Assembly: GCA_032433765.1 (NCBI GenBank)
Contig: JAVIAB010000025.1
Span: 39,801,067-39,865,066, forward strand
Direction: 5' to 3'
Source of the DNA: Megaustenia siamemsis
Lineage: Eukaryota; Mollusca; Gastropoda; Stylommatophora; Ariophantidae
DNA length: 64,000 nucleotides
Shown in pieces: positions 23,231 to 32,895 of this stretch. Within the stretch, counting starts at the first letter, position 1; every line of letters starts with the position of its first letter. The translations under genes were made by a program, and so were the position numbers. Under the pieces are notes generated by a model that was not told where the DNA came from, did not search any database, and saw only the letters and a list, made by a program, of their open reading frames with translations.

Positions 23231-24364
23231 CACTCTCTCTACTATCAGACATGCACAGAAGATAATCAGATCATAATAATAAATGTCTAGTCTGCGTGGC
23301 AATGAAATACAACCACATACACAAACATCACACATAACTTTGCGAATAAATAACGAGATTGTCTCCTTACACACACACAAACAGTCGGAAAATTAACTAT
23401 ACATCTAGATTGTGTCTGATATCATATACACACTGTCCGACTAATAATAAATATGAAAACTGTCAGCACACACACATACACATAAGACCGGCTGATTTTC
23501 AGTCTTCTGTGTAATCTATACTAGTCATTAGCAAGTCTGTGATAACAGTCACAGTTGTCGTTCAAGACTTGAACCGTTATTTACCTGGTCGTTATTGTAG
23601 TGTTTGCCGCGTCCAGTAAGGTTGTAATTATGGTCTATTATTTGTGATTTCGTGTTGAGATTCCGTATGAGTTTGTATCCAGTGATTAACAATCCTGTAA
23701 TTATTGATTTGAAGTGGTCGACCTCGCAACATTCAAGTACTCACAACTTAAATGTGCTCGGTCGGCAAAACGGGACAAAGTACACACGTCGATAGTCCGT
23801 GTAGCTTGCTGGTTACACGCGCGTTCGATCTGTTGGGTTATTCACGCCATTATACACGATTCCAATGTTTTAAGAACAATAATAACACAACAGTATGGAA
23901 GATGATTAGAGCTCGTGTATGGTTATCCAGATTTCGAAATCTGAACACGCACAGACTACCAGCCGTCTCCTGCAGGAGACTAGTCTTTGGACATAACAGA
24001 AATCACTCCTTCTATATATCATATAAGCTTCTATCCAGGATCGGTAATACATTAGGAATTCGAGAATGCTCCCAAAGATGCGCCCACGGAAGTAGTACTC
24101 CTGGCATGTTCTACCTCGCTGGTCAGGTTTACACCGGAAGTAAAAGTGGTGGCCATGACCTTCCAGTTTTCCGAAAACAGGGACCATGACGTTCCAGTTT
24201 GAGAACTGCAGAACTACCTACAATTTGAATATTGCCGCCAAAATACACCAGGAAGCTGGTACTACTTCAATGTTTACAATAGACATGGACGAAACAGCTC
24301 ATCGGCAAGGATCTATTCTTTAGATCAACATTCTGTTCCGTGAATTGAATTATCACATCCTAGA
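23231..24364. other. unique region downstream of the GPCR
   Basis: Non-repetitive sequence of about 1.1 kb that lies 3' of the GPCR on its coding strand and is a candidate 3' UTR or flank. A 145-codon plus frame (23752-24189) and a 93-codon minus frame (23906-24187) overlap each other and show no known domain. A short tandem duplication ccatgac-ttccagttt lies at about 24160-24200. I find no AATAAA on the minus strand within the nearest 1 kb. Confidence 0.45.
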
Positions 24365-24556
24365 CATCTCGTTCCCGTCATCTGGCCATGCCTGCTATTC
24401 TCCCTGCATAGACTATGTCTAGAAGTAGCCTTACTAGCGCCCATAGCTTAGTCCCGGCGTCATCTCGTTCCCGTCATCTGGCCATGTCTGCTATTCTCCC
24501 TGCATAGACTATGTCTAGAAGTAGCCTTACTAGCGCCCATAGCTTAGTCCCGGCGT
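24365..24556. repeat. perfect-type 96-bp tandem duplication at the GPCR stop codon
   Basis: 24365-24460 and 24461-24556 are almost identical (one C/T difference at the cctgctattc / tctgctattc position). The right copy ends exactly at the stop codon of the receptor, so the duplicated unit makes up the first 192 bp of its 3' UTR. Confidence 0.9.
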
Positions 24557-25884
24557 TACACAGAAGTGATCGTTTCATCGTTGTTATTGCACAACTCGTA
24601 ATCCACGAGTCTGTCGGGAGAACTGTCCTCAGAGTTGGAAGCCTGTCGGGACTCGAATATTTTCAAGTTTCTCTTTGCACCTATACAGCAGAAGATAATG
24701 CGCAGCAGAACAGCGAACTCGTTTCTGAAGTCTCTTGAGCAAAGGAGAAGTTGGAGGCCGAATATAACCTGGTTGAGGGTGGAGAGTAGTTCGGTGATCT
24801 TTTTTGTGAGCTCCATGCGAGCTACCAGGTCCACGCTGAGCCACGACGATGGCATGTGAATGTCCAGGATGTTGGTGACAGTCGCTGGTACTGCCAGTAG
24901 GAAGAAAGACATGGACACAACGATAACCGTCACCACGAAGGTGTCTCTGGTTTCCGTCTGCGGCGTGACTTGCGGCTTGTGGTAATGTTTCAGGCACAGC
25001 GCGGTGATGTGGGCGATGTTGAGGGAGATTATTAGGAACAACGGCAGGTATGTGTAGACAGTGGCCGACCACCACGGCCAAATGAGGATGTGAATGTCTC
25101 CCTGCTGGAAGGGGACATAACACCCGTGTGGCTGAAGCTCAAACGTCCACATGGCGTGGATGCTTACAACCACGAGTCCTGTCATAATCGCGGTCACCGC
25201 CGCCTTTGCTGAGAACACAGAGCACTGGCCTTGCTGTACGTCTGAGCGGTGGTACGCCGTGTACAGGAGCCGGTCGATGTTCATGGCGACCACGAACCAG
25301 ATCCCGCTGTACGTGATGACATTTGTGATGAAACTCCACAACCGACAACTCCAGTCGGTTAAGTTTGTGACGTAGATGTGGTTGAATGCGAAGCACAGCC
25401 ACGCTACTCCTAGCATTAAGTTTAGCGTCAACAGGTTAGCAAGTGCGTACGCGCACATGTAGAAACACACCGAATTTTGTCGCAGCTTCTTCCTCCTCAA
25501 CACGAAGAGCGCCATTAGGTTACTCAAGTTCCCAACCACGATCACAACAGGAGTCAAGTACCGAAGGATGTCGTCACGCATCCTGATGTCGTCGTGATTA
25601 ATCAGTAGCTCATAGAAGGAGGCGAGTCCAGGGTATGTCTCGTTATTCAAAACCGCAGTTGCTTCCTCACCGTCTCCAGCTAATGAAAGTTGAAACTGCT
25701 CTCCGGCTGACAAAATGCGCCCCCAAGTCGCGGATGTGCTCTGTCGGCTACCAGAATCGAGGGGGTTAGCGGACCCCGAGACCGGCGGGTGTGGTTCCCA
25801 CGTGGTCGCATCTGTCGTCGGCTCGCGACTGACCGTCACTGGCAGGCTCACAGTGTCCCCGTCATAGCTGTAGCTGGCAGTCAT
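24556..25884 (-). CDS. class A (rhodopsin-like) G protein-coupled receptor, 442 residues
   Basis: The only convincing protein gene here: a plasma-membrane receptor expected to signal through heterotrimeric G proteins, ligand unknown. Residues (from the start chosen): S/T-rich extracellular N-terminus 1-109 with an N-glycosylation site at N81; TM1 110-130 with GNLSN (N119 as 1.50); TM2 139-165; ECL1 site N174-L-T; TM3 178-207 with C180, paired with C255 in ECL2, and IDR at 203-205 in place of DRY; TM4 227-247; TM5 269-297 (P281); TM6 314-340 (P333 in LLAVP); TM7 361-381; helix 8 with SRDFR; CC at 399-400, possible palmitoylation; C-terminus ITSV, a class I PDZ ligand. Unusual points: no Asp at 2.50 (ALANLL), no NPxxY, no Trp in TM4. 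The ATG at 25884 has a GCCGCC-type Kozak context; 25980 would add 32 unlikely residues that run through a predicted intron end. It may be a molluscan-type peptide or chemosensory receptor; subfamily not assignable by eye. Confidence 0.92.
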   Translation of the reverse strand: MTASYSYDGDTVSLPVTVSREPTTDATTWEPHPPVSGSANPLDSGSRQSTSATWGRILSAGEQFQLSLAGDGEEATAVLNNETYPGLASFYELLINHDDIRMRDDILRYLTPVVIVVGNLSNLMALFVLRRKKLRQNSVCFYMCAYALANLLTLNLMLGVAWLCFAFNHIYVTNLTDWSCRLWSFITNVITYSGIWFVVAMNIDRLLYTAYHRSDVQQGQCSVFSAKAAVTAIMTGLVVVSIHAMWTFELQPHGCYVPFQQGDIHILIWPWWSATVYTYLPLFLIISLNIAHITALCLKHYHKPQVTPQTETRDTFVVTVIVVSMSFFLLAVPATVTNILDIHMPSSWLSVDLVARMELTKKITELLSTLNQVIFGLQLLLCSRDFRNEFAVLLRIIFCCIGAKRNLKIFESRQASNSEDSSPDRLVDYELCNNNDETITSV

Positions 25885-25908
25885 GGCGCTGGCGGCCGCT
25901 CTCCGGAT

Positions 25909-25935
25909 CTGGGGATGAGTAAACAAATTAGCTTG
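25909..25935 (-). promoter_or_regulatory. predicted 3' splice site upstream of the GPCR start
   Basis: On the minus strand, gctaatttgtttactcatccccag ends at 25909 and precedes atccggagagcgg. A branch-point-like gctaat and a moderate pyrimidine tract lie before the AG. This suggests the coding exon begins at 25908 with 24 nt of 5' UTR before the ATG at 25884, and that at least one non-coding exon lies upstream (beyond 25935). Confidence 0.55.
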
Positions 25936-26028
25936 CTTTACACATGTGACCTGCATCATATAGCCTGCGGTGCCTGGCATGCTTTAGCTAACATTTTCAA
26001 TATTAAATAATTGATGGGACCTTTTTTT

Positions 26029-26615
26029 CAGTTGTTTGTTTTTTTTTTTTTTTTTTTTTCCAGCTTTTACCACTGACGAATTCCCTAGAGACTCATCATC
26101 ATGTGCCATACCGGTTGGCGTAGGTGATCATGTCCCTCCACAACCTTCTATCTACAGTGCATCGTATCAGTTCTGTTGTTGACTGTTTTCCATGCCATGA
26201 CACCAAGCTATCCAGTATTTTCTCTCTTTGTCGCCCGCGATCTCTCTTTCCTTTTATTTTGCCAGTTGTAACCAAGTATTCCAACTTTCCTCTTCTCATG
26301 ATGTGCCCGAAAAATGTTGATTGCTTCTTTCTGATCTAGGAACTGAATTTTGCGTGTTAATCGGTTTTTCCACTGCAGCCATGTGCACAGGGGTCCCTCG
26401 CCGCGCAGGCAGATAACTCCGTCTTACTCCGGTACTCATATTTTTGCCGTCCATGAGTAACTGACGTTTCATGCCGGGCATCGCTGCTGAGACCAGGAGT
26501 GGTTGCCGCAGAGAGAAATCATAAATAAAAATCCCACATATCCGGAATTTGAACCCACAACATCTCTGTCTCATGGCCGGCGTCTTGCCTCGAGACTAAC
26601 CAGTCCCCCATTTCA
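26029..26615 (-). mobile_element. SINE-D copy, split by a LINE insertion
   Basis: On the minus strand it starts near 26615 with a tRNA-like head (gactggttagtctcgaggca, B-box gggttcaaattcc) and a body with aaacgtcagttactcatgga and gcgagggacccctgtgcaca. It ends in a poly(A) tail, seen as a T run at about 26040-26059. A LINE fragment occupies 26096-26337; the SINE resumes at tctaggaactgaattttgcg. Comparison with the uninterrupted copy at 45345-45662 shows the join. Confidence 0.8.
26096..26337 (-). pseudogene. LINE 3' end nested in SINE-D
   Basis: The minus frame reads RRGKLEYLVTTGKIKGKRDR, GRQREKILDSLVSWHGKQ, then CTVDRRLWRDMITYANRYGT, followed by a cacatgatgatgag tail. This is the C-terminal end of a LINE polyprotein of the same family as the 81-bp stub at 3135. 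The frame is intact but 5'-truncated. Confidence 0.85.
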
Positions 26616-26748
26616 GTTTCATTATGTGGACAATACCCAACACTGGCACACATTTCTGTTGCTGATATTTTAGTTTGTCTTTTACATTCACTCTTATTAG
26701 AAAAATAACATACATTCAAGTTGATTAATTTATTCATTTATTTATTTC
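26616..26748. other. short AT-rich spacer
   Basis: Contains a tttattcatttatttattt run; nothing else recognised. Confidence 0.4.
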
Positions 26749-27060
26749 GTTTTGCTGTCGGTCCGAAGACGGCACATAGAACGGAAGTCATAGTTTTGCT
26801 GTCGGTCCGAAGACGGCACATAGAACAGAAGTCATAGTTTTGCTGTCGGTCCGAAGACGGCACATAGAACGGAAGTCATAGTTTTGCTGTCGGTCCGAAG
26901 ACGGCACATAGAACGGAAGTCATAGTTTTGCTGTCGGTCCGAAGACGGCACATAGAACGGAAGTCATAGTTTTGCTGTCGGTCCGAAGACGGCACATAGA
27001 ACGGAAGTCATAGTTTTGCTGTCGGTCCGAAGACGGCACATAGAACGGGAGTCATAGTTC
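26749..27060. repeat. 44-bp minisatellite, 7 copies, related to element H
   Basis: The unit contains ggtccgaagacggcacatag followed by aacggaagtcatag. The reverse complement, ctatgtgccgtcttcgg-c, is the 3' motif of element H (13493-13510 and 16805-16822). Copies are almost identical; one differs by aacagaag and the last by aacgggag. Confidence 0.9.
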
Positions 27061-27127
27061 TTCACGATTGACGATTTGCTGCTAGTTCTTCCTTCTTTCT
27101 TACCCAGCTTCTCTATCTCTGTTTCTA

Positions 27128-27460
27128 TTTGTCTCATATCTTCTCCACCATCAAAAAATGGAAACAAGAACATCCAAAGCATAACGAGAGGGACGGATAC
27201 CTCCAACTATCAAGGAGGGATCAAGTCATCATACTTCGCCTACGCACTGGCCACAATAGAATGAGAAATCACATGTTCCCCAAATTCAAAATAGGTACAA
27301 CTAGCCTATGCCACTGTACACTGGACAATATGACTACAAATCATGTTCTACAGGGCCCCCAGTACCCAGACCTGAGAAGAGCAATGTGGTCCACACCCAC
27401 CTCCCTGGAAGAGAAACTATATGGGGCAATCGAATCGCTTAAACAGACAGCTGACTTATG
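27128..27460 (+). pseudogene. LINE C-terminal remnant (post-RNase H type)
   Basis: The frame reads VIILRLRTGHNRMRNHMFPK, FKIGTTSLCHC and a VLQGPQYPDLRRAMW segment. The pattern RTGHxRL-xHM-KFKIG-(C-C)-TxEHILQDCP is the C-terminal, RNase H-adjacent part of Jockey/I-like LINEs. One Cys of the expected CxC and the EH of TxEH are replaced, so it is decayed. A second copy is at 28765-28985. Confidence 0.8.
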
Positions 27461-27544
27461 AGAGAGTCTGGAATCCTACTCTGATTGAGTCTTGATCGCA
27501 GAGAGAGAGATTTATATATATCTTTCCCATTCTTTTATATGGTT

Positions 27545-27840
27545 ATGGTTATGGAAGGCCCCGGTATCACTGCAAACGAATTAAAATCCATATTTGCTCA
27601 ACCGCCCGTGCCAGTGGAATCATCCGACTTAATATCTCATTTCCCAAACAAAGAACGGTAGCTGCAATCCCTATCATAACAGTCTCAGCACACGCCAAAA
27701 GACATAAGGTGAAACCGCACAGAAAGTGAACACAGCCATCTGTTCCCCGACATACGATATCATCGGAATATCGAAACACGATCAAAACAGATGAAACGCG
27801 CAGCTCACGGTATGCACAGATAACTTAAATCAGTAACTCC
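27545..27840 (+). mobile_element. interspersed element F, plus copy
   Basis: It starts tatggaaggccccggtatca and runs through cacgccaaaagacataaggt and gaaacacgatcaaaac. It matches the copies at 15850-16140 and 62570-62860. Several stops break every frame. Confidence 0.75.
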
Positions 27841-27857
27841 GGCAGCAAGCCGGGCAT

Positions 27858-28168
27858 AAGGTAAAGGTAAATTACGAGACTTGAATCGGCGTGTTAGCAC
27901 GCGAGTTTTCACGCATATGTACTCGCCCGCCTATCCAGAAGTTTTCGGAGACTTCAAGCTTCGAAACTCACGATGCAAGGCGGCATTCCTCACCTTCCCA
28001 GAGTAATACCCTGGTACCCATTTCTGCCAGCGGCTGAGTCGACCGCGGAGGTATTTTTTACTAACCACGAGTACAACTCACACTGCTTCCAGCGGGAATC
28101 GAACACGGGTTGTCCAAACGTCGGTAGCCCAGTCTGGTGGTTTTCCAAACTAGGCTACCGAGGCCCTA
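27858..28168 (-). mobile_element. SINE-B copy, minus strand
   Basis: On the minus strand it begins ggcctcggtagcctagtttgg (A-box) with B-box gtgttcgattcccgc. The body contains gtcgactcagccgctggcag, gggtattactctgggaaggt and gaagtctccgaaaacttctg. The other copies are at 39995-40292 and 47795-48120. Confidence 0.85.
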
Positions 28169-28194
28169 TCCGCTATATTGAACGGAAGTTCCTA

Positions 28195-28432
28195 ATTAAC
28201 TAATAAACAGAACAATTATTATTATAATTCTTGTATAGCTCTACTTTTACCTTGCCTGTCCTCTTCTAGTATATTCTGCCCTCTCCCTTTGTCCTCTTCT
28301 CCTAAACATTAACGTGCTATAGTACCACTGGATCAACGATTACTTCAGCTACTGCGTTTACTGTTTATGTCTGGTGCCACAACTTGGAACCACTTCATTA
28401 AAACACATATTTTAGAATTAGGCGCATGTACT
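28195..28432. other. short spacer
   Basis: No feature recognised. Confidence 0.4.
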
Positions 28433-28442
28433 AGGCTCACTG

Positions 28443-28700
28443 AGCTGCAATAGCTCAATGGTTAGTGAACTGGGCTACAAAGGACAAGGGTTAGGGTTCG
28501 ATCCCAACCGACGGCTTCCGGGTTCACCCAGCCTCATGGGTACCGGATTTTTTCTGGGAAAGTAAAGCGGCACGGGCGTAATACCGACCACATTACCCTG
28601 AAAATCATGTGTTGAAGGTCTGTAGAATTTATAGTCACTAACACCATATTCCCTAAACGCCACTTGACGTGACGGGGCTCTTTACTTTTTTTACTTTACT
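28443..28700 (+). mobile_element. SINE-A copy, plus strand
   Basis: The head tagctcaatggttagtgaac and B-box agggttcgatccc are followed by gggaaagtaaagcggcacgg, and the element ends with cggggctctttactttt. Imperfect direct repeats aggctcactg (28433-28442) and gggctcattg (28701-28710) flank it. Confidence 0.9.
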
Positions 28701-28764
28701 GGGCTCATTGTGTCTTTCCCCATGAGGGATGTAACTAAAATGACACCTTATAGTTTAAACTTTT

Positions 28765-28985
28765 GTCTATGGTGTTGTATCTATGGGCCAATGGATTTTC
28801 CTCAGTCTACTATAATCCGTACAGTCTTGAAGTATGTGTTCAGCAGTCTGGGGTGCCTGTCCACATGTACAAGTAGTTGAGGTGCCGATCTTGAATTTTG
28901 TATACATGTGACAATGGAGTCGATTGTGTCCTGTTCTGAGGCGTATAATGATAACTTGTTCACATCTATTCATTATGAAAGTCGT
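28765..28985 (-). pseudogene. LINE C-terminal remnant (post-RNase H type)
   Basis: The minus frame reads VIIIRLRTGHNRLHCHMYTK, FKIGTSTTCTCGQAPQTAEH and ILQDCTDYSRLRKIHW. Here the CxC and TAEHILQDC motifs are intact, unlike the 27128 copy, but the fragment is short and isolated. Confidence 0.85.
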
Positions 28986-29375
28986 CTTGATTTGGAGCTT
29001 GTGGTCCTCTGATTGATTTATTATCTGTTTCTTCTGATGGTATGTAGCTGGTGCATCTGCATGTGTGCCTGTTGCGCCTTTCTTTGCCAGCTCATCTGCT
29101 TTCTCGTTTCGTTTTTTTTTTTTGCTTGTTTCTTTCTGTCTGTTTTTATCAGTCTGTGCGTCACTCTGTCTGTCTCTCTGCTCATCTGTCTGTCTTCTCT
29201 GTGTCTGCCTAACTCATCTGTCTGTCAGTTGGCATATACATTCATCCTACCAAGCATTTCCGTTGTATCTTTTCCACTATTCATCTATTTTATTGTGTCT
29301 GCCTTATTGTTTTCTTGCATGTCTATCTGTTTCTCTGACTGCTTCATTCATATATATCCACTTTTCTATTTTCTT
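28986..29375. other. T/C-rich spacer with tgtctgtc steps
   Basis: Low-complexity sequence grading into the array to the right. Open frames here belong to long low-complexity frames and are not called. Confidence 0.6.
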
Positions 29376-31130
29376 GCTATTCGCATTCCCTACTCGCTCT
29401 TATCCCTACCTTTCTCTTTCCCTACTTTCACTTTCCCAATCTTTCTCTTTCCCTACCTTTCTCTTTCCCTGCTTTCTGTTATTACTACCTTTCTCTTTCC
29501 CTACTTTCTCTTTCCCAACCTTTCTCTTTCCCTATATTTCTCTATCCCTGCTTTCTGTTATCACTACCTTTCTCTTTCCCTTCTTTCTCTTTCCCTACTT
29601 TCTCTTTCCCTACTTTCTCTTTCCCTACCTTTCTCTTTCCCTACTTTCTCTTTCCCAACCTTTCTCTTTCCCTATATTTCTCTTTCCCTGCTTTCTGTTA
29701 TCACTACCTTTCTCTTTCCCTTCTTTCTCTTTCCCTACTTTCTCTTTCCCTACCTTTCTCTTTCCCTACTTTCTTTTTCCCTACTTTCTCTTTCCCTACC
29801 TTTCTCTTTCCCTATTTTCTTTTTCCCTACTTTCTCTTTCCCTACCTTTCTCTTTCCCTACCTTTCTCTTTCCCTACCTTTCTCTTTCCCTACTTTCTCT
29901 TTCCCTACCTTTCTCTTTCCCTGCTTTCTTTTTCCCTAATTTCTCTTTCCCTTCTTTCTTTTTCCCTACTTTCTCTTTCCCTACTTTCTCTTTCCCTACC
30001 TTTCTCTTTCCCTACCTTTCTCTTTCCCTGCTTTCTTTTTCCCTAATTTCTCTTTCCCTACCTTTCTCTTTCCCTTCTTTCTTTTTCCCTAATTTCTCTT
30101 TCCCTACCTTTCTCTTTCCCTACTTTCTCTTTCCCTACCTTTCTCTTTCCCTTCTTTCTCTTTCCCTACCTTTCTTTTTCCCTACCTTTCTTTTTCCCTA
30201 CTTTCTCTTTCCCTACTTTCTCTTTCCCTACTTTTCTCTTTCCCTTCTTTCTTTTTCCCTACTTTCTTTTTCCCTACTTTCTCTTTCCCTACCTTTCTCT
30301 TTCCCTTCTTTCTCTTTCCCTACCTTTCTCTTTCCCTACCTTTCTTTTTCCCTACTTTCTCTTTCCCTACCTTTCTCTTTCCCTTCTTTCTTTTCCCTAA
30401 TTTCTCTTTCCCTACCTTTCTCTTTCCCTTCTTTCTTTTTCCCTAATTTCTCTTTCCCTACCTTTCTCTTTCCCTTCTTTCTTTTTCCCTAATTTCTCTT
30501 TCCCTACCTTTCTCTTTCCCTTCTTTCTTTTTCCCTAATTTCTCTTTCCCTACCTTTCTCTTTCCCTACTTTCTTTTTCCCTAATTTCTCTTCCCTACCT
30601 TTCTCTTTCCCTTCTTTCTTTTTCCCTAATTTCTCTTTCCCTACCTTTCTCTTTCCCTTCTTTCTTTTTCCCTAATTTCTCTTTCCCTATCTTTCTATCC
30701 CTACTTTATTTTTCCCTACTTTCTCTTTCCCTACATTTCTCTTTCCCTACTTTCTCTTTCCCTACCTTTCTCTTTCCCTACTTTCTTTTTCCCTACCTTT
30801 CTCTTTCCCTACTTTCTTTTTTCCTACTTTCTCTTTCCCTACTTTTCTCTTTCCCTACTTTTTCTTTCCCTACTTTCTATTTTCCTACCTTTTTATTTCT
30901 CTACTTTCTCTTTCAATACTTTCCCTACCTTTCTCTTTTCCATCTTTTCCCTTTTCCTACCTTTCTCTTTCCCTACTTTTTCTTTCCATACTTTCTCTTT
31001 TCCTATCTTTCTCTTTCTTTTTCTTTCTCTTTCCCAACCTTTTCCTTTCTCTATCTTTCTCTTTCCCCATCTTTCTTTTTCCCTATATTTCTCTTTGACA
31101 ACATTTCTATTTTCCTGCCTTTCTCTTTCC
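29376..31130. repeat. 15/16-bp polypyrimidine array, about 1.75 kb
   Basis: Units ctttctctttccctac and ctttctttttccctaat are mixed over the whole length. The plus strand has almost no G. Mixed 15- and 16-bp spacing opens several frames (up to 475 codons of FSFPTFLFPY type), none of which is a gene. The right end (30700-31130) is degraded. Confidence 0.95.
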
Positions 31131-31132
31131 CC

Positions 31133-31298
31133 AGCCTATCCATCGATATAACTGCCGATCCATCGATATGACTGCCGATCCATCGATATAACTGTCGATC
31201 CATCGACATAACTGCCGATCCATCGATATAACTGCCGATCCATCGACATAACTGCCAATCCATCGATATAACTGCCGATCCATCGACATAACTGCCAA
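31133..31298. repeat. 20-bp minisatellite, about 8 copies
   Basis: The unit is atccatcgatataactgccg with a gacata variant in alternate copies, giving a 40-bp substructure. Confidence 0.9.
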
Positions 31299-31308
31299 TA
31301 TATAACCG

Positions 31309-31557
31309 CGAGCTGCGATAGCTCAGTGGTTAGTGAACTGGACTACCACGGACAAGGGGTAGGGTTCGATCCCAACCGACGGCTCCGGGTTCACCCAGCC
31401 TTAAATGGGTATCGGATTTTTTTCTGGGAAAGTAAAGCAGCACGGGCGTAATACTGACCACAATACCCCAAAAATCATGTGCTGAAGGTCTGTAAAATAT
31501 AGGGTCACTAACACCATATTTCCCTATACCCCACTTGGCGTGACGGGGGTACTTTAC
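31309..31557 (+). mobile_element. SINE-A copy with perfect 10-bp TSD
   Basis: Full-length copy: A-box tagctcagtggttagtgaac, B-box agggttcgatccc, 3' end gacgggggtactttac. Direct repeats tatataaccg lie at 31299-31308 and 31558-31567. It inserted at the right edge of the 20-bp array. Confidence 0.93.
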
Positions 31558-31567
31558 TATATAACCG

Positions 31568-31800
31568 TAAATGTTTTGCATACTGATACCGTCTGGACGT
31601 TACAAGCAAACATGACATCGCCGCCAGCAGTACGAGTGTGTCCCTGTTGACGCTGCCACACATTCCATACACCGCCTAGAAGTATCGCCGCTCAAATTAA
31701 GCAAACAGTATTAAGTGATTAATGCATTCAAATAGCGTCGAGTGACACACACATCACTTGGTCAACATTGCGAGTCCAAGTAAATAAGGGAATCAAAATA
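31568..31800. other. short spacer
   Basis: No feature recognised. Confidence 0.4.
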
Positions 31801-32512
31801 TGAAATGTCAAGAATAGTCAACATCAACAAAACAGAAGTCATGAATGTCGCCAAAAATAAACATAACATCAACATAACTATAGAAGGCAGATAACTAAAA
31901 CAAGTAGAGGAATTCAAATACCTAGGAAGTCTAATGACAAACGATAATTCTCAAACAGCAGAGATAGAATCAAGATGCAACAAAGCTTGTCAAATCGTTG
32001 GACAGTTATCATCATCACTATTGTCCAACAAGGAAATAACTCTGGAGGCAAAACGGGCACTATACAATACAATCTTCATCCCACCGTTGTGCTACCTATG
32101 CCAGACCTGGACCCTAGATGCAAGAACAATAAGAAAAATAACCTCTACAGAGATGAAAAAATGTGTTAGACGAATGACAGGAAACAGTCTGAGAGATAAG
32201 ATCAGAAATGAAGAACTGAGAAAAAAGCTAGGAATAGCCCTCGCTATAGAATATATAAGGAAACAACAGATAAAATGGTTTGGCCACGTGACAAGGCAGA
32301 AAGAACGAAACACAACACAACGAGCCTTCAACAAACGTTGTGAGAACACCAGACCCAAGGTCGACCACGGAAAAGATGGGTCGATGGAATATTAGAAGCA
32401 CAAGGAAACATAACAGCTGCAGAGGCGAACAGAACAGCAAAAGACCGCAAATTATATCTCCCCTCGACGCTGAAAGGCAGATGAGGAAGTAAAGAAGAAG
32501 AAGAAGATTAGT
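31801..32512 (+). pseudogene. 5'-truncated LINE, end of RT to 3' tail
   Basis: After frameshifted RT-domain codons (QKS, then LKQVEEFKYLGSLMTNDN), an open stretch at 31934-32395 contains IFIPPLCYLCQTWTLDARTI, KKCVRRMTGNSLRDKIRNEE and QQIKWFGHVTRQKERNTTQR. That is the LINE segment running from the FKYLGS motif through W-LD to WFGHV-R. The coding end is frameshifted near 32360; the 3' UTR ends with a (GAA)n tail at about 32490-32508. No endonuclease or catalytic RT boxes remain. Confidence 0.9.
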
Positions 32513-32574
32513 TTCAATTGTTTGCTTCTTAGTGTTTAGATATTATCTTTTTTTTTCTTTCCTTCCTATTTTGT

Positions 32575-32850
32575 CTTTAAACGCCGAGAGGAAGTATAGT
32601 TTATATTCTTGTGCTCTTCTGTTTACCTTCTCCGGCTATGTTTCCTAGTGTTTTTATTATTCCATCAATTCATCTTATTTCTGTGGTCGGCCCTTGAGCT
32701 GATGTCCTCGTATTGTTTATCAAACGTCGTCCAGCTCAAGACATTGTGTTTTTATTATTCCATCAATCCATCTTATTTCTGTGGTCGGCCCTTGAGCTGA
32801 TGTCCTCGTATTGTTTATCAAACGTCGTCCAGCTCAAGACATTTGTCATC
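32575..32850 (-). mobile_element. LINE 3' end with internal 105-bp duplication
   Basis: Same LINE family as 31801-32512, minus strand. The segment containing tattattccatcaatccatc and gtggtcggcccttgagctga is present twice in tandem (about 32650-32745 and 32752-32848). Confidence 0.75.
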
Positions 32851-32895
32851 GTTTGTCAATAGAAGCTCGTAAATCTCTTCTGTCACTGATAAATC

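Noticed and set aside
23752..24189. 145-codon plus-strand frame next to the GPCR
   Set aside because: Balanced composition, but it has no domain, is matched by an overlapping minus frame, and has no supporting splice or promoter signal.
24629..25402. Other open frames overlapping the receptor (164 and 87 codons minus, 74 codons plus)
   Set aside because: Shadows of the GPCR coding frame with no domain of their own.
28443..28520. tRNA genes suggested by A- and B-boxes in the SINE heads (also 31309, 32896, 47795, 35370, 39540)
   Set aside because: No acceptor stem or anticodon arm can be completed, and each is followed by the same non-tRNA body with TSDs; these are SINEs.
29013..30492. 475- and 308-codon frames rich in Phe/Ser/Leu/Pro, looking like a membrane protein
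   Set aside because: The hydrophobic pattern comes from the ctttctctttccc unit. No non-repetitive domain.
31934..32395. 153-codon frame as a host gene
   Set aside because: It is a LINE polyprotein C-terminus (KYLGS, W-LDARTIRK, WFGHV) with a (GAA)n tail; transposon, not host gene.
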